Assembly: GCA_037501455.1 (NCBI GenBank)
Contig: CM074858.1
Coordinates: forward strand, 46,497,001-46,561,000
Direction: 5' to 3'
Length of the DNA: 64,000 nucleotides
DNA from: Lantana camara
Taxonomy: Eukaryota; Streptophyta; Magnoliopsida; Lamiales; Verbenaceae
Under the pieces are notes generated by a model. That model did no database searches. It was not told the origin of the DNA and was given only the letters and a program-made list of their open reading frames with translations. A program made the translations under genes and the position numbers. This document shows, piece by piece, positions 33,577-44,308 of this stretch; position 1 is the first letter of the stretch; every line of letters begins with the position of its first letter.

Positions 33577-33735
33577 TTAACATTTGAATGCTTGTGTTGT
33601 TTGTATCAGATCTTCAGTAGCTACTTTATCTCCAATTAAGATGGACTCCACTTGAAGCAAGTATTCATAAATGGGAATAAAAGCTGCTTCTATTGTCCAA
33701 TAGGATCTGCTATGAACATTGAGTGCATATACTAC
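33577..33735 (-). pseudogene. Captured exon-like fragment in CACTA (fragment 1)
   Basis: Minus strand: acceptor-like TTTACAG directly before 33735, then 52 open codons ending TAA at 33577-33579. The peptide contains VHSRSYWTIEAAFIPIYEYL and ends TTQAFKC. I do not recognise the gene. The composition (balanced codons, few K/N runs) differs from the AT-rich surroundings, which suggests a host exon carried by the transposon. In its only open frame it does not join in phase to the upstream fragment at 33855, so if real it is decayed or spliced differently. Confidence 0.4.
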
Positions 33736-33854
33736 CTGTAAATCGAAATCCACCAGGTCAGATTTATATATTTGATTAAAACTTTGGCCATGTTAAATAG
33801 TGTCACCATCTCTGTTCATAAAAAAGGCAACAAAGTAAAGAAACTAATTCATAC

Positions 33855-33951
33855 CCTTTTCACTTCCAACAATGAATTCCATTGTTGTGGACAAACGTTT
33901 TTGTAGAGATCATACAAAGAGCTGAAGCCTTTTTCTATCTCAAATCCGAAC
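33855..33951 (-). pseudogene. Captured exon-like fragment in CACTA (fragment 2)
   Basis: Minus strand: open segment with EIEKGFSSLYDLYKNVCPQQ and WNSLLEVKR, ending at a donor-like AAAAG|GTATGA (33854/33855). It lies about 120 bp upstream (in minus sense) of fragment 1, a plausible intron distance. Identity unknown; a search of both fragments together against plant proteins would decide. Confidence 0.38.
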
Positions 33952-35324
33952 CATCACACAGAAAATAACATAGAAATATGCCACTCCCTTTTATTTTCTT
34001 GACAGAATTGATTTGGAGAACATAGAATCCAAACTTTAAAGTTTCAAACACCTTTAAATGGTTAATTCTCTCAATTATGAGACAAATGTCATTTTCCACC
34101 CAAATACATTTCAAACAAGACATGGCTCGAAAATTCCAAAAGCTTATGAAAAGAAGATGTGATAAGTAAAAGTCTTAGCAGACCATAATCAAAGACAGTT
34201 TGCTTTCAAGCTCTTTTATTTGGTTTAGTAAGATTAACAAGCCTTAGAAGTTCCTAACACAATCAAAATTCACATACCATGGAAGAGACATATGAAACAG
34301 TCTGAATTTAAACAGAAAAGGGTAAAGCAAGCAGCAACACAAATTTGCAGATACCGACTGACATAACTTCTCATAATTACAATAATACAGCATAACTATT
34401 AAAAGCACACATTCTAGATTATTGGAAAGAAAATTAACAATCAGCATAGCATAACATTTATTAAATCACTAACACTAGAATAACCAACAAGAGATAAAGC
34501 CTATCAACTCCATGCCAAATTCATAGTAGCAAATACCTAACTTCCAAATCACCTCCCTAGCTATTTGATTTCTTAGAACTACATTCCAAGAACATACAGT
34601 CCTTAATTAAGAAAAACAAATAACCAAAAGCATAAAAGATACTTATTTGTTCCACTTCACGAGCACATTTCGATTCATCAAATAAGATTTTCAAAAAAAA
34701 AAAGGTGCTAATCTGTGAGATTAACAAGGTTGATTTAGCAAAAGACCAAATTTAGACAGGCAAAGCCAAGATTTTCTTCAGAGGGATGAAACTGAAAAAG
34801 GGAACAACTTTAGTATGTTGAGGAGGGCAAAATTACTAAATTCAATCTTTACCAGAAAAGGTGAATTAGGCTAACTAACTAATTCAAGAACTTAATGTGA
34901 TGGTTTTTATCTCCTAACTACAAATGGGACAAAACTGAAAACATTGCCCAACAACAACAATTTCGTTAAAATTCATTTGTCCCCAATTTACAAGATCGAT
35001 AGCAACAGCTACCCAAATTGTTCTCTATTCATTATCAACATAAAGACGCCTAAATTCTTTCCTTTCTCAAGAAGGTGTTCTTCCCCAATCCCCATTGATG
35101 ACTAAACAAACTACTCAAAACCTAAACAGACAGTTCTATTCAATTACAGATGCTATTAATCCATCTTTATAACCCAAATTCCTCTAATTATACAGTAGAA
35201 ACCCTAATCTTGAATGCATAATCAAAACATCAAAGTAAATCCAACAAGAAAATCAACTGAAATATTCACCTGGATCTCAAATTCCTCTCAGCAGAATTCC
35301 TGAAACTGAACTTGCAAGTAAACC
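33952..35324. other. CACTA interior, nothing coding seen
   Basis: AT-rich sequence of about 1.4 kb with no domain-bearing frame on either strand. It could be intron or flanking sequence of the captured gene. Confidence 0.5.
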
Positions 35325-35536
35325 TCACATCAAGCGCTTCCCTTTCTTGTTCGGAGGGCAGTGCGTTTTATTACTTTTCCCGAAACCGCTGCAGATACCG
35401 CAGGCGGAGATCTTGGGCGACGGCGGCTCAATCGCTGAGGCGGAGACGGAGGCGGAGCAGGCTGAGGCTGAGGTTGAGGAGGAGGCGGAGTCAGGCAAAA
35501 AGAGATGAATTTTTGGCGTGAACTGTGAAGTGAAAT
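35325..35536 (-). pseudogene. Captured GC-rich exon-like fragment in CACTA (fragment 3)
   Basis: Minus strand, open from the edge of the inserted LTR to TGA at 35325-35327. It encodes an Ala/Ser-rich stretch followed by CGICSGFGKSNKTHCP and a basic tail. The Cys/His spacing resembles a CCHC-type zinc knuckle but lacks the usual GH pair. GC-rich against AT-rich neighbours. It may be the 5' exon of the same captured gene; solo LTR C2 cuts it off from anything upstream. The Arg-rich plus-strand frame 35312-35521 is its shadow. Confidence 0.35.
35532..35536. repeat. Target-site duplication of solo LTR C2 (GAAAT, left)
   Basis: GAAAT before TGTAACGCCCC; second copy at 38099-38103 after GGGTGCTACA. 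Confidence 0.93.
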
Positions 35537-36476
35537 TGTAACGCCCCAGCTTTTGGCAATTCAGGTATGATCGACACGTGTGCGTTTGAGAGTTAGATTT
35601 AATTATTAATTGATCATTTCTTTAGCTTTTCATATCATGACATAATTTTATAAAATTATATTCTTGGTATTTTTATTGAAAATTCATATCATATCATAAT
35701 TATCGTATAAATTGAACGTGATTGCAATGTGAATTATTTTCCCGAATGTGATTTAATTCTTTTATGGCCTTAATTGCTCATTTTCAAGAATTTGGGACTT
35801 AATTGCATCGGACTTGATTGATCAATTGTTATGGAAGTGAACTTAATTGCATGACTTTAATAAAGGAAGGACTTAATAGCAAAATTGGCCATCTCTTCCC
35901 CTTTCTTAGCAGCATTCACGTACCATTACATTCCCATTTCATACAAACATTTCATCTTTGCTCCATTTTGTTTCCTTGTTCAATCGAGACAAACCCTTCT
36001 GGGAAGAGAGGGAGATTTCATCTTGCAAGCATCATATTTGTGGGATTTGTGATATTTGAGGCATCATCAAGATCATATCTTCTTCTCATCTCTCATTTCT
36101 TTCATTTGAGGTAATTATGGAGAATGGATGATTTTCTTGAATAAATGGCATAAATAGGGCTTTGCATTGGATTGGATAAATTGTATATTGGTTGTTGGAA
36201 ATATGTTTATGAACTTTGAGCTCAAGATTGATGCATACAACTTGTGAATTATGGACTTGGAGCATGAGTGAGTATATGGGTTTGGATTGATGGATTATTG
36301 ATGATCTAACATGGAAATGAGTGTTTAAATGAATTGTTATTGATTATATGTAAGCTACTATGTTTATTGCATCAAATATATGCATTACATCTTGGCTTGA
36401 AGCTATTTTTGTGGTTGTTTGTTGTTACTCCATTGCTGCTCTGTTTCTGTTCTTCTTTCAGCTGCTCACGTATTTT

Positions 36477-36706
36477 GGGAACGGCCCTTCCCAACCCCAG
36501 TTTAAAACTGGAACGGCCGTTCCCATGATTCTGAGTCAGCAAGGCCAGCGAGACTGGGAACGGCCGTTCCCATTTTGGCCTTTAAGCCGGAAGGGCCGTT
36601 CCCAGCTAAAACATTTTCCCTTTTTAAAAACGCTGGCGCGTTTCTGAAGGGCCATGGGAACGGCCCTTCCCATTTTCAAAGGGAGGCCGGAACGGCCGTT
36701 CCCATA
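36477..36706 (+). repeat. Palindrome array, GGGAACGGCCGTTCCC type (C2)
   Basis: About six units starting near 36477, 36510, 36556, 36589, 36656 and 36689. Order and spacing match C1. Confidence 0.9.
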
Positions 36707-37656
36707 GCGTCTGCAGAGCAAAAAGCTACTGCATAAAAATTGATTTTCACCACCATCATCCAATCACTTCCTTGACCCCTAATTGCTAGTATATGATTGC
36801 ATACATGGCGAAACGCGATATTTTCATGGTACATTGCATTTTTCCTGTCATCTCGTTGCATTTCCATCGTTCGTCATATTTGGTACATTTTGAGTCGTGT
36901 TTCACGGGCATTTGTCTTTCTTGCACAGACCAGCTTCCTGGTGACGAGGAGCAGGCCCCGTGAGCTGTTTCCTTGGTTGTTTTTGGGTCGTTCAGGTGAG
37001 GTTTAATTTTAGATACATAGGACCCGTATAACCCTATGTGAAATTTTAAGCCAAAACCTATCTATATATTTATAGTTTTCAAACGAGATTGGTTTTCAAA
37101 GGACTTATTGAACTATTGATTAATTGATTGATTGATTTGGTGAGTATTGTATTGCACTGTGGGCCCGAGGGTAGTGACTCGAGCCAACCGGGAAAGCATG
37201 GGCTGACGGGTAACTCGAGAGCTATCCTCACCAAATTGGGGTGACCCCTGAACCCCTTAGGAGATTAGGGGAGGAAGGAGTTTCGGGGCTTAGGTATTCA
37301 TTTACCCTCTGCCCAGATTGATTGGATGGTGGGGCCTTGCAATCCCACCATCACCCGGAGGAAGAAGGTGCCATTGAAACTGCTAATTGTGTACAGTAAT
37401 AAATTGCTTGATCACTTAATCACCTAATAATTAATTGATTGATTGATTATACACAGTCGGTGTAAGGTTGGAGAATTGCCCCACTCGCCGGGCCACAAAT
37501 TGATTGTATTGAATTGGTTAAATTGAAATTGAATTAGTTGTAACCTCGGGCGATAGTATCCCTTTTATTCTATTAAATTGTAGTGTTTTTCCAAAATTAT
37601 TACCCGAGATTATAACTTGCATGTATGTGCGCTTATATTTATTTATACCCCTCGCT

Positions 37657-37673
37657 CAGTCTGTGTTGGACTG
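37657..37673 (+). promoter_or_regulatory. Conserved hairpin (C2)
   Basis: CAGTC, 7-nt loop (differs from C1), GACTG; 17 nt before the acceptor-like TTTTCAG. Confidence 0.6.
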
Positions 37674-37706
37674 ACACCTCGACTTTTCAGTTGTTTTGCA
37701 GGGCGT

Positions 37707-37977
37707 GCTAGGCAGGAATTAGAGTCTAGATTGTTTTTAATTTGGGTCTAGCACACTTCATTCCCACATTTTGTTCATGTATAGCTACTTGGGATATTTT
37801 GTATCATGCCTTGTTACCTATTTTGGAGATGATATTGTATTGATGATGTGAATGTTGGTACCTATTAGTAAATAAATAAATATGGTACCTATAAGTATCG
37901 AATGAATATTAATGCTTCCGCTTTTATAACTCTAAATTGATCGTTCGGTTGGTTTTAATTGAGGGTACCCGCCTAGC
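37707..37977 (+). other. Inverted arm pair (C2)
   Basis: GCTAGGCAGGA (37707-37717) and CCCGCCTAGC (37968-37977); GCTAGGC/GCCTAGC pairs perfectly, with one A/G mismatch outside. Confidence 0.55.
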
Positions 37978-38180
37978 CTTGTGTCATTTTATTGTCTCCC
38001 GTTCACTATAGCTTTGATTCATGTATGGATTGTCCATTTCATATGTGGATTGGGGCTATAGTGCGGGGGATGTGGTGCCTAGGGTTCCGGGTGCTACAGA
38101 AATTCTGCCCTAGACTTATCTGAGTATTATTTGGTTTTAAAGGTCATATAAAACATACTCTAAACCACACACCCAATTCT

Positions 38181-38239
38181 GTTAGCCTAATCGGTACAGA
38201 GCCCTAATTGATTTCTATGGAGTCCCAGGTTCGAACCCC
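38181..38239 (+). other. tRNA-like A-box/B-box sequence in CACTA
   Basis: GTTAGCCTAATCGGT (38181-38195) resembles an internal Pol III A box and GGTTCGAACCCC (38228-38239) fits a B box, about 45 bp apart. No clover-leaf acceptor stem is evident. It may be a decayed tRNA-derived SINE or chance; not called a tRNA gene. Confidence 0.3.
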
Positions 38240-38303
38240 CTCCACAGCGCATTTCAAACAATTTTTTAACTTCAATTTATATATTTTTTAATTTAAATAA
38301 TCC

Positions 38304-38580
38304 GACGGGATTCCGACGGGAATCCCATCGGAAATATTTATTTTTTATTTTTATTTAAAAATTCTATATTTTAAAAAAACCAACGGAATTCCCATTGGTA
38401 TTCTGTCGGAATTATTTAATGTTATTTTAAAATTCAATATTTTCAAAATCCGACGGGATTCCGAGGGAAATCCCCGTTGGTTTTATTAAAAAAAAAAATC
38501 AAAGCCGATGGAATTCCCTCGAATTTTCCGATGGAATTCCGACGGACCGTTTCCCTCGGAATTTTCCGTCGGATTTTGCA
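38304..38580. repeat. CACTA subterminal repeats, right
   Basis: TCCGACGGGATTCCGACGGG-type units in both orientations up to the right TIR, matching the left end. Confidence 0.88.
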
Positions 38581-38739
38581 GGTTTTCTTGTAGTGTAAAT
38601 ATTTTGATCTAGTGCTTTAGACCATTATTCTATCTTGTGTTTGCAGTCTTTGTCATTGTGGAATTGAGCTAAGGGAATTCCTTGACCTTGTGCAGATTCG
38701 ATTGCCGAAGATCCTACGAATACAAGAGACGGAGGGGTG

Positions 38740-40404
38740 GTAGATCTGCCTCAAGAACCACCTTCTCTTGCGATTAGAGATTACAATCTACCGAATGTGG
38801 GGGGCCATTCAAACTGCAACTCGTCCCCCGATTGCAACAAATACTTTGAGATCAAACCAGCTATCATAAACTTGCTACAAAACAATCCGTTTGTGGGATT
38901 ACCATTGGAGGATCCAACTTCACATCTTGAGTATTTCCTTGAAGTGTGTGATACTTTCAAGATCCATAATGTCACAACCGAAGCCATCCGAGTTAGACTC
39001 TTCCCATTCTCACTTAGGGAAAGAGCCAAGGCATGGTTGGGCACTGTACCAAATGAATTCTTTCTAAGCTGGGAGGCACTTTCTCAGGCCTTTCTGGCCA
39101 AATTTTTGCCTCTCAGCAAAACCACGAAATACAGGAATGAGATCCAAGGGTTCTGACAGATGGATGGAGAGCCTTTCTATGAGGCTTGGGAGAGATTTAA
39201 GGATTTACAGAAGAAGTGTCCACATCGTAGGATTCCTGGTTGGCTACTGATTCAGACATTCTATAATGGGATGTTCCCTACTTTTAGAGGAGCGATGGAT
39301 GCCGCTGTTGGCGGAGCTTTCTTATCAAAGTCCGAAACGGTTGCTGTTGAACTTTTAGAGAATATATCACTAAACGATGTTTTTGTGCAAGAAGGGAACT
39401 ATCTTCAACCAACTAAGGTTGCAGCAGGAGTTGTACAGCTCGATTGCCTGACCGCCATCAATGCTCAGATTGAAGCTCTCACTAACAAATTAGACCAACT
39501 TTCCGTGAATGCTATTGGAACACAATTCCAACTAGTGCAGGTAACTTGTGATATTTGTAGTGGTCCACGTGTGTTTAACATATGTCCCTATTCCAATGTA
39601 TGTGAGCATGTGGAAGGGCAAGTGAGCTATACTAATAACGTCAACACCTACAACCCTAGTTGGGGGATCTATCCTCAACAAGCAGTGCCGCAACTTAGAC
39701 CGCTGCTCCAACCTAAACCTCAAGATCTACGTCGACCAGGCCTAATCCATACTCTAGGCCGTTATCTGATGCAACCAAAACCTCCACCTTACACCCCTCA
39801 TACTCAACCCTTTCCGGAATAGAAGTAGGGATGGGAGGCCGCACTTGAGAAGTTCATAGCAGTGTCTACGGACAAATATCAGAAATTGGAAACTCAGGTA
39901 GAGCAGGTGGTAAATCAGAATAAGAATTTAGAGACTCAGATCGGTCAGATAGCCCAATCACTGAATACAATAGGCCAAAGGATGTTGCCAGATCAAACCG
40001 AAAATAATTATAAGGAACAGTGCAAAGCTATAGCCTTGAGAAGTGGCAAGGAATACAAAGGACCAAGTATGCCTACAGATTCTGATGAAGGTAACACTGA
40101 TGGAAAGAAGCTGGAAGGAGTAGTCGAGACAAATGAGGGAAATGTAGAAGAGAAAAAGAAAGAGCTCCCTTTAAAACCAAAAGTGAATTTGGCACCCAAG
40201 GAGTATGTGCCACCAGTTCCCTTTCCCCAAAGATTGCAGAAGCAGAGATTGGAGAAACAGTTTGAGAAGTTCCTAAGCATCTTTAAGGAGTTACATATCA
40301 ACATTCCTTTTACAGAAGCATTAGCACAAATGCCGACCTATGTTAAATTTCTGAAGGAGATCCTCTCTAACAAGAGAAAATTGGAGGAGTATGCCACTCA
40401 CTGA
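38740..40404 (+). pseudogene. gag, Athila-like element (broken)
   Basis: Capsid-type protein of the element. One frame runs from about 38740 to 40404 with at least three stops: TGA 39154-39156, TAG 39820-39822 and TAG about 39826. Landmarks: NNPFVGLPLEDPTSHLEYF, RLFPFSLRERAKAWL, FLAKFLPLSKTTKYRNEI, then DGEPFYEAWERFKDL, LIQTFYNGM, a proline-rich part and a coiled-coil-like Q/N-rich stretch (39862-39990), then a basic region rich in EKKK. The order is typical of Athila gag. The first visible codon (GTG at 38737) is not a real start; the true start is upstream or lost. The frame changes at about 40390-40404 into the protease. Confidence 0.88.
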
Positions 40405-41100
40405 GGAGTGCAGTGCCATTATTCAGCAAAAGCTTCTGCCGAAGCTTAAGGATCCAGGGAATTTTTCTATCCCTTGTACTATTGGCAATTTAACTTTCAA
40501 TAAAGCTTTATGTGATCTTAGCGCTAGTGTGAGTTTAATGCCTTTGTTTATTTGCAGGAAATTAGGGATGGAAGATCTACAACCAACTACAGTGTCACTT
40601 CAATTAGCTGATCGATCAATCATATATCCCACTGGGATCTTGAATTCCCATGTTAGGGTCGGGAAGTTTTACCTCCAAGTGGATTTTCTTGTGCTTGACA
40701 TAGAAGAGAACCGAGATATGCCATTGATTTTAGGAAGACCTTTCCTTGCCATAGAAGAGCGTTGATTGATGTAAAGAATGGATTGCTGACCCTAAGAGTG
40801 GGGGAAAAGCAAGTGGAGTTTAACCTCTTCAAGACCATGAAAGGACCAGTAGTGGGAGAACAGTGTTTCATGGTAGATGATATTATTTCAATTTCAGCGC
40901 TGCAAGATGACCCCCTTGAATTATGTCTGCAGGGACTGGAAGAGAAAATAGACGGAGAGGAGTTACTAGAAGAGATTGCCACTTATTCCAGAGAACTTGA
41001 GGTAACCCCATTTGTACCCTTCCGACAAAGGTTTGTTTATGAGGAGTTGGGTACAGGTAAGCCCACTCCTCCTCCATCTATTGTTAAGGCGCCTACCTTG
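40391..41100 (+). pseudogene. Aspartic protease region, Athila-like pol (broken)
   Basis: Retropepsin that cleaves the polyprotein. ALCDLSASVSLMP holds the catalytic Asp (near 40514) with Ser in place of the usual Gly of DLGAS. MPLILGRPFLA (about 40718-40750) is the second conserved part. A frame change follows at about 40760, after which IDVKNGLLTLRVGE continues in another frame. Confidence 0.85.
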
Positions 41101-42200
41101 GAATTGAAACCCCTCCCCAATCATCTGAAGTATGCGTTCTTAGGCGAATCTGATACATCACTTGTTGTTGTGTCTGCGGAATTATCTGAAATGCAATTAG
41201 ATGCTTTGTTAAGGGTGTTGAGAACTCATAAACGAGCAACAGGCTGGACTATTTTCAACATTAAGGGAATTAGTCCAGCTATTTGCATGCATAAAATTTT
41301 GATGGAGGAAGAGCACAAACCCTCTATAGAACACCAACGCAGGCTAAACCCGAACATGAAGGAAGTTGTTAGGGTTGAGGTAATAAAACTATTAGATGCG
41401 GGAATTATTTATCCTATCTCGGACAGTAAGTAGGTTAGTCCTGTTCAGGTTCTGCCTAAGAAATGAGGGATGACTGTAGTTAAAAATGAGAACAATGAAT
41501 TGATTTCTACTAGGACAGTCACGGGATGGAGAGTTTGTATTAACTACAGAAAACTAAATACTACGACCAGGAAAGATCACTTTCCCCTTCCTTTCGTTGA
41601 TCAAATGTTAGAAAGATTAGCCGAGCATGCATATTACTGTTTTCTGGATGGGTACTCAGGTTTTATTCAGATAGCCCTGAAAGACCAGGAAAAATGCACT
41701 TTTACTTGTCCTTATGGTACTTCGCCTTTACGAGAATGCCTTTTGGATTGTATAATGGCCCTGCTACGTTTCAAAGATGCATAATGGCCATTTTCTCTGA
41801 TTTTGTTGATCGTACCATGGAAATATTTATGGATGATTTCTCTGTGTTTGGTTCCTCTTTTGAATCTTGTTTACAAAATTTAACTCGAGTTCTGCAGAGA
41901 TGTGAAGGGACTAATCTAGTTCTGAATTGGGAGAAGTGCCACTTCATGGTGAAGGAATGGATTGTGTTAGGCCATAGGATTTTGGAGAAGGGAATTGAAG
42001 TTGATAAGACCAAAATTGAAGTGATCGTAAAGTTGCCACCACCAACTAATGTTAAGGGAGTTAGGAGTTTCCTTGGCTATACCGGATTTTATCACCGGTT
42101 TATTAAGGATTTATCCAAAATCACCTTACCTCTTTGTAAGCTTCTGCAGAAGGATGCTGAATTTATCTTTGATAATGACTGTTTGATGACTTTTGACAGG
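41101..42200 (+). pseudogene. Reverse transcriptase, Athila-like pol (broken)
   Basis: Landmarks in order: LKYAFLGE, ISPAICMHKILMEE, DAGIIYPISDSK, then TAG 41431-41433 (TGG expected), KK*GMTVVKNENNELI with TGA at 41464-41466, [36 protein letters not shown], a frame change near 41715-41725, [16 protein letters not shown], and the catalytic box FMDDF (41826-41840), which is intact. The thumb follows: [17 protein letters not shown]. The wrong-frame C-terminal tail after 41725 in the first open frame is not real. Confidence 0.9.
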
Positions 42201-42660
42201 TTGAAGAAAGAACTTACTTCAGCACCCATTATGGTGGCACCGGACTGGAGTTTGCCATTTAAACTAATGTGTGATGCTAGTGACTTGGCCATAGGAGCTC
42301 TCCTTGGCCAAAGAAGGGAGAAACGTTTACATGTTATTGCATATTCTAGCAAAACACTTATTGATACACAACTAAACTATGCCACCACTGAAAAAAACCT
42401 GTTAGCTATTGTACATGCAATTGACAAGTTTCGTTCTTATTTAATAGGTACAAAAACTGTGGTATACACTGATCATGCTGCCATTAAGTACCTTTTATCC
42501 AAGAAAGATAGTAAACCACGGCTCATCAGGTGGATATTGTTACTCCAGGAGTTTGATTTGAAGATTAGAGATAAGAAGGGCACAGAGAATGTGGTAGCAG
42601 ACCACTTGTCGCGATTGGAAATTGAGGAGACAGCCGAGGAAAAACAATAGGTTATAGTGG
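42200..42660 (+). pseudogene. RNase H, Athila-like pol
   Basis: Degrades the RNA of the RNA:DNA hybrid. [18 protein letters not shown] (first Asp), [20 protein letters not shown] (Glu), [12 protein letters not shown] (Asp) and [11 protein letters not shown] (closing motif) are all present. The open frame ends at TAG 42648-42650 and continues in the same frame into integrase. Confidence 0.9.
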
Positions 42661-43765
42661 AGAATTTTCCAGATGAGCAATTGTTTAAAGTAGACTCTGG
42701 AGTACCGTGTTATGCAGATTTTGTGAATTACTTGGTCAGTAAAATTGTACCTCCTGACTTGAGTTTCCACCAGAAAAGGAAATTCCTTTCCGATGCAAAG
42801 TATTACTATTGGGAAGAATCGTTGCTTTATAGACACTGTTCTGATCATCTGGTGAGGAGATGTGTCCCACAGGATGAGATAGAGGAGGTGCTTTATCACT
42901 GCCACTCCAGCCCTTATGGAGGTTACGCTAGTGCGAGTAAAACTGCCGCAAAGGCGCTACAATCTGGATTTTGGTGGCTTTCACTGTTTAAGGACGCACA
43001 CGAGTTTGTGACCAAATGTGATTCATGCCAGAAGACAGGTAATATTGGGAGAGAGATAAAATGCCACTGAGGTATATTCTTGAGATTGAGCTTTTTTGAT
43101 GTCTGGGGAATTGATTTTATGGGTGCGTTTCCGTCATCCAACGGGAATAAGTACATTCTGGTAGGAGTTGATTACGTCTCTAAGTGGGTTGAAGCCATAG
43201 CATCATCGACTAATGATTCCAAGGTTGTGTTGAAATTTCTGAGGAATAATATTTTCAGTCGATTTGGAGTTCCTCGAGCTCTTGTTAGCGACGAAGGCTT
43301 TCACTTCTGTAATAAGCCTCTAGAGATTCTTTTGAAGAAGTACGGAGTTCACCATCGAGTGGCGACCCCGTACCATCCCCAATCGAGTGGGCAAGTTGAA
43401 ATTTCAAATAGGGAGATTAAACAGGTTTTGGAAAAAACACTAAGTAGCTCGAGGAAGGATTGGGCATCGTAGTTAGATGATGTACTATGGGCGTATAGGA
43501 CGGCTTATAAGACACCTATTGGCACATCCCCATTTAAATTAGTCTATGGAAAACCGTACCATTTGCCCTTAGAATTCGAGCATAAGGCATATTGGGCAAT
43601 CAGGGCCATTAATTTTGATACGACGCTAGCCGGCGAGAAGAGAGCTTTGTAATTGCATGAATTAGAGGAATTCCGACTCAGACGGTATGAAAATGCCAAA
43701 CTTTATTAAGAAAGAATAAAGAGATGGCATGATAAGCATATCCGAATGAAAGAGTTTGAAGTAGG
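42660..43765 (+). pseudogene. Integrase, Athila-like pol (broken, 3' truncated)
   Basis: Zinc-binding part with YHCHSSPYGG and CDSCQ (about 42895-43030). DDE core: WGIDFMG (Asp near 43113), VSDEGFHF (Asp near 43290; SDxGTHF usual), [11 protein letters not shown] (Glu near 43398), spacing DD35E. LWAYRTAYKTPIGTSPF and RRYENAKLY follow. Stops: TGA 43068-43070, TAG 43470-43472, TAA about 43648, TAA about 43708. After MKEFEVG (43765) the expected C-terminal barrel is missing; sequence passes straight into GTAACGCCCGTTA repeats. Confidence 0.88.
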
Positions 43766-43779
43766 GCGTTACAAATTCG

Positions 43780-44060
43780 CAGGACATTCCGTGTAACGCC
43801 CGTTAATAGCCACAGGCGTCTAGACCAGGTGGGGTAAAGCTCGTTACCCCCATACAACTAAAACATGTTAACGCCCGTTACCGGGCCATAATCGTGAAAA
43901 CCTGTGCCTTTAATAAAACGTTTTTAGGCGAAATTTTAATTCAAAACCTACCTCTTTCCCCCTCCCACAAACACAAACACACGCACATGGGAGAGGAGAA
44001 GCACCAGGGGTTTTCCACCGCCACAGAACCACCATTGCCCCACCACCTGATCAGTGACCT
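43780..44060 (+). mobile_element. 3' LTR remnant of the Athila-like element
   Basis: Carries GTAACGCCCGTTA palindromes (43791-43884) like those of the 5' LTR at 31749-31844. It is cut at 44060 by LTR D (possible TSD GACCT, 44056-44060) and should resume beyond the right end of the window. Confidence 0.65.
43791..43884 (+). repeat. Palindrome array, GTAACGCCCGTTAC type (Athila-like 3' LTR)
   Basis: GTGTAACGCCCGTTAAT (43791), GGGGTAAAGCTCGTTACCCC (43832) and GTTAACGCCCGTTACCGGG (43867). Confidence 0.82.
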
Positions 44061-44303
44061 TGTAGCATCCCGAAATACGCTATAATCCCGCACCGTTGCA
44101 CTTCCCAGGCGGATGTGAGACCTAGCACCTGAGAGGCACACCGGCGAACGGACAATGCTATACGATATCAGAGTAAGAAAACATGGCAGCGGAATTTGAA
44201 ATATATAAAACAATAGCTTACGTTTGGGGCAGTAAATAAAAGAATTTGGAATAATTTGAAACCCATTGTTCATGATCTAAGAGTATGATACTGGAGTAAT
44301 ATA

Positions 44304-44308
44304 ATAAT
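44304..44308. repeat. Target-site duplication of C3 (ATAAT, left)
   Basis: ATAAT before TGTAACGCCCC; second copy at 60452-60456 after GGGTGCTACA. Confidence 0.92.

Larger units (their letters stand above)
35537..38098 (+). mobile_element. Solo LTR, family C copy 2 (C2)
   Basis: 2,562 bp, TGTAACGCCCC to GGGTGCTACA, TSD GAAAT, no internal region. It is the complete reference copy for family C. Modules: CT-rich leader 36000-36110, donor-like TTGAG|GTAATT at 36110/36111, palindromes 36477-36706, acceptor-like CACAG at 36928, exon-like block 36929-36995 ending TCAG|GTGAGG, conserved block about 37155-37495, hairpin 37657-37673, acceptor TTTTCAG at 37690, arms 37707 and 37968. No supported ORF. 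Confidence 0.94.
32929..38595. mobile_element. CACTA (En/Spm) DNA transposon, non-autonomous
   Basis: Terminal inverted repeat CACTACAAGAAA at 32929 and its reverse complement TTTCTTGTAGTG at the right end (38595), flanked by the 3-bp TSD TAA (32926-32928 and 38596-38598). All three are hallmarks of CACTA elements. Without the solo LTR inside it is about 3.1 kb. No transposase motif is seen. Subterminal arrays of TCCGACGGGA/TCCCGTCGGA fill both ends. It sits between the PBS and gag of the Athila-like element. Confidence 0.93.
31715..44060 (+). mobile_element. Athila-like Ty3/gypsy element, decayed, span with insertions
   Basis: Plus-strand element: 5' LTR remainder (31715-about 32878), tRNA-Asp-type PBS, CACTA insertion, then gag, protease, RT, RNase H and integrase (38740-43765) and a 3' LTR remnant (about 43790-44060). 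The gag motifs and PBS type point to the Athila group. No envelope-like frame is found: sequence after the integrase core jumps almost at once into LTR-like repeats, so the 3' part is deleted. Its LTR ends are cut by the Tekay-like element on the left and LTR D on the right, making it the oldest host in the window. Confidence 0.85.

Noticed and set aside
35312..35521. Arg-rich plus-strand frame
   Set aside because: Shadow of the GC-rich minus-strand segment with Ala/Ser codons; RRRR runs come from CGG repeats.
38181..38239. A functional tRNA gene
   Set aside because: Only A- and B-box-like strings are present; no convincing acceptor stem or anticodon arm.
41725..41784. Tail of the first Athila-like RT frame (after CPYGT)
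   Set aside because: Out of frame after a base change; true RT continues in the frame with [13 protein letters not shown].
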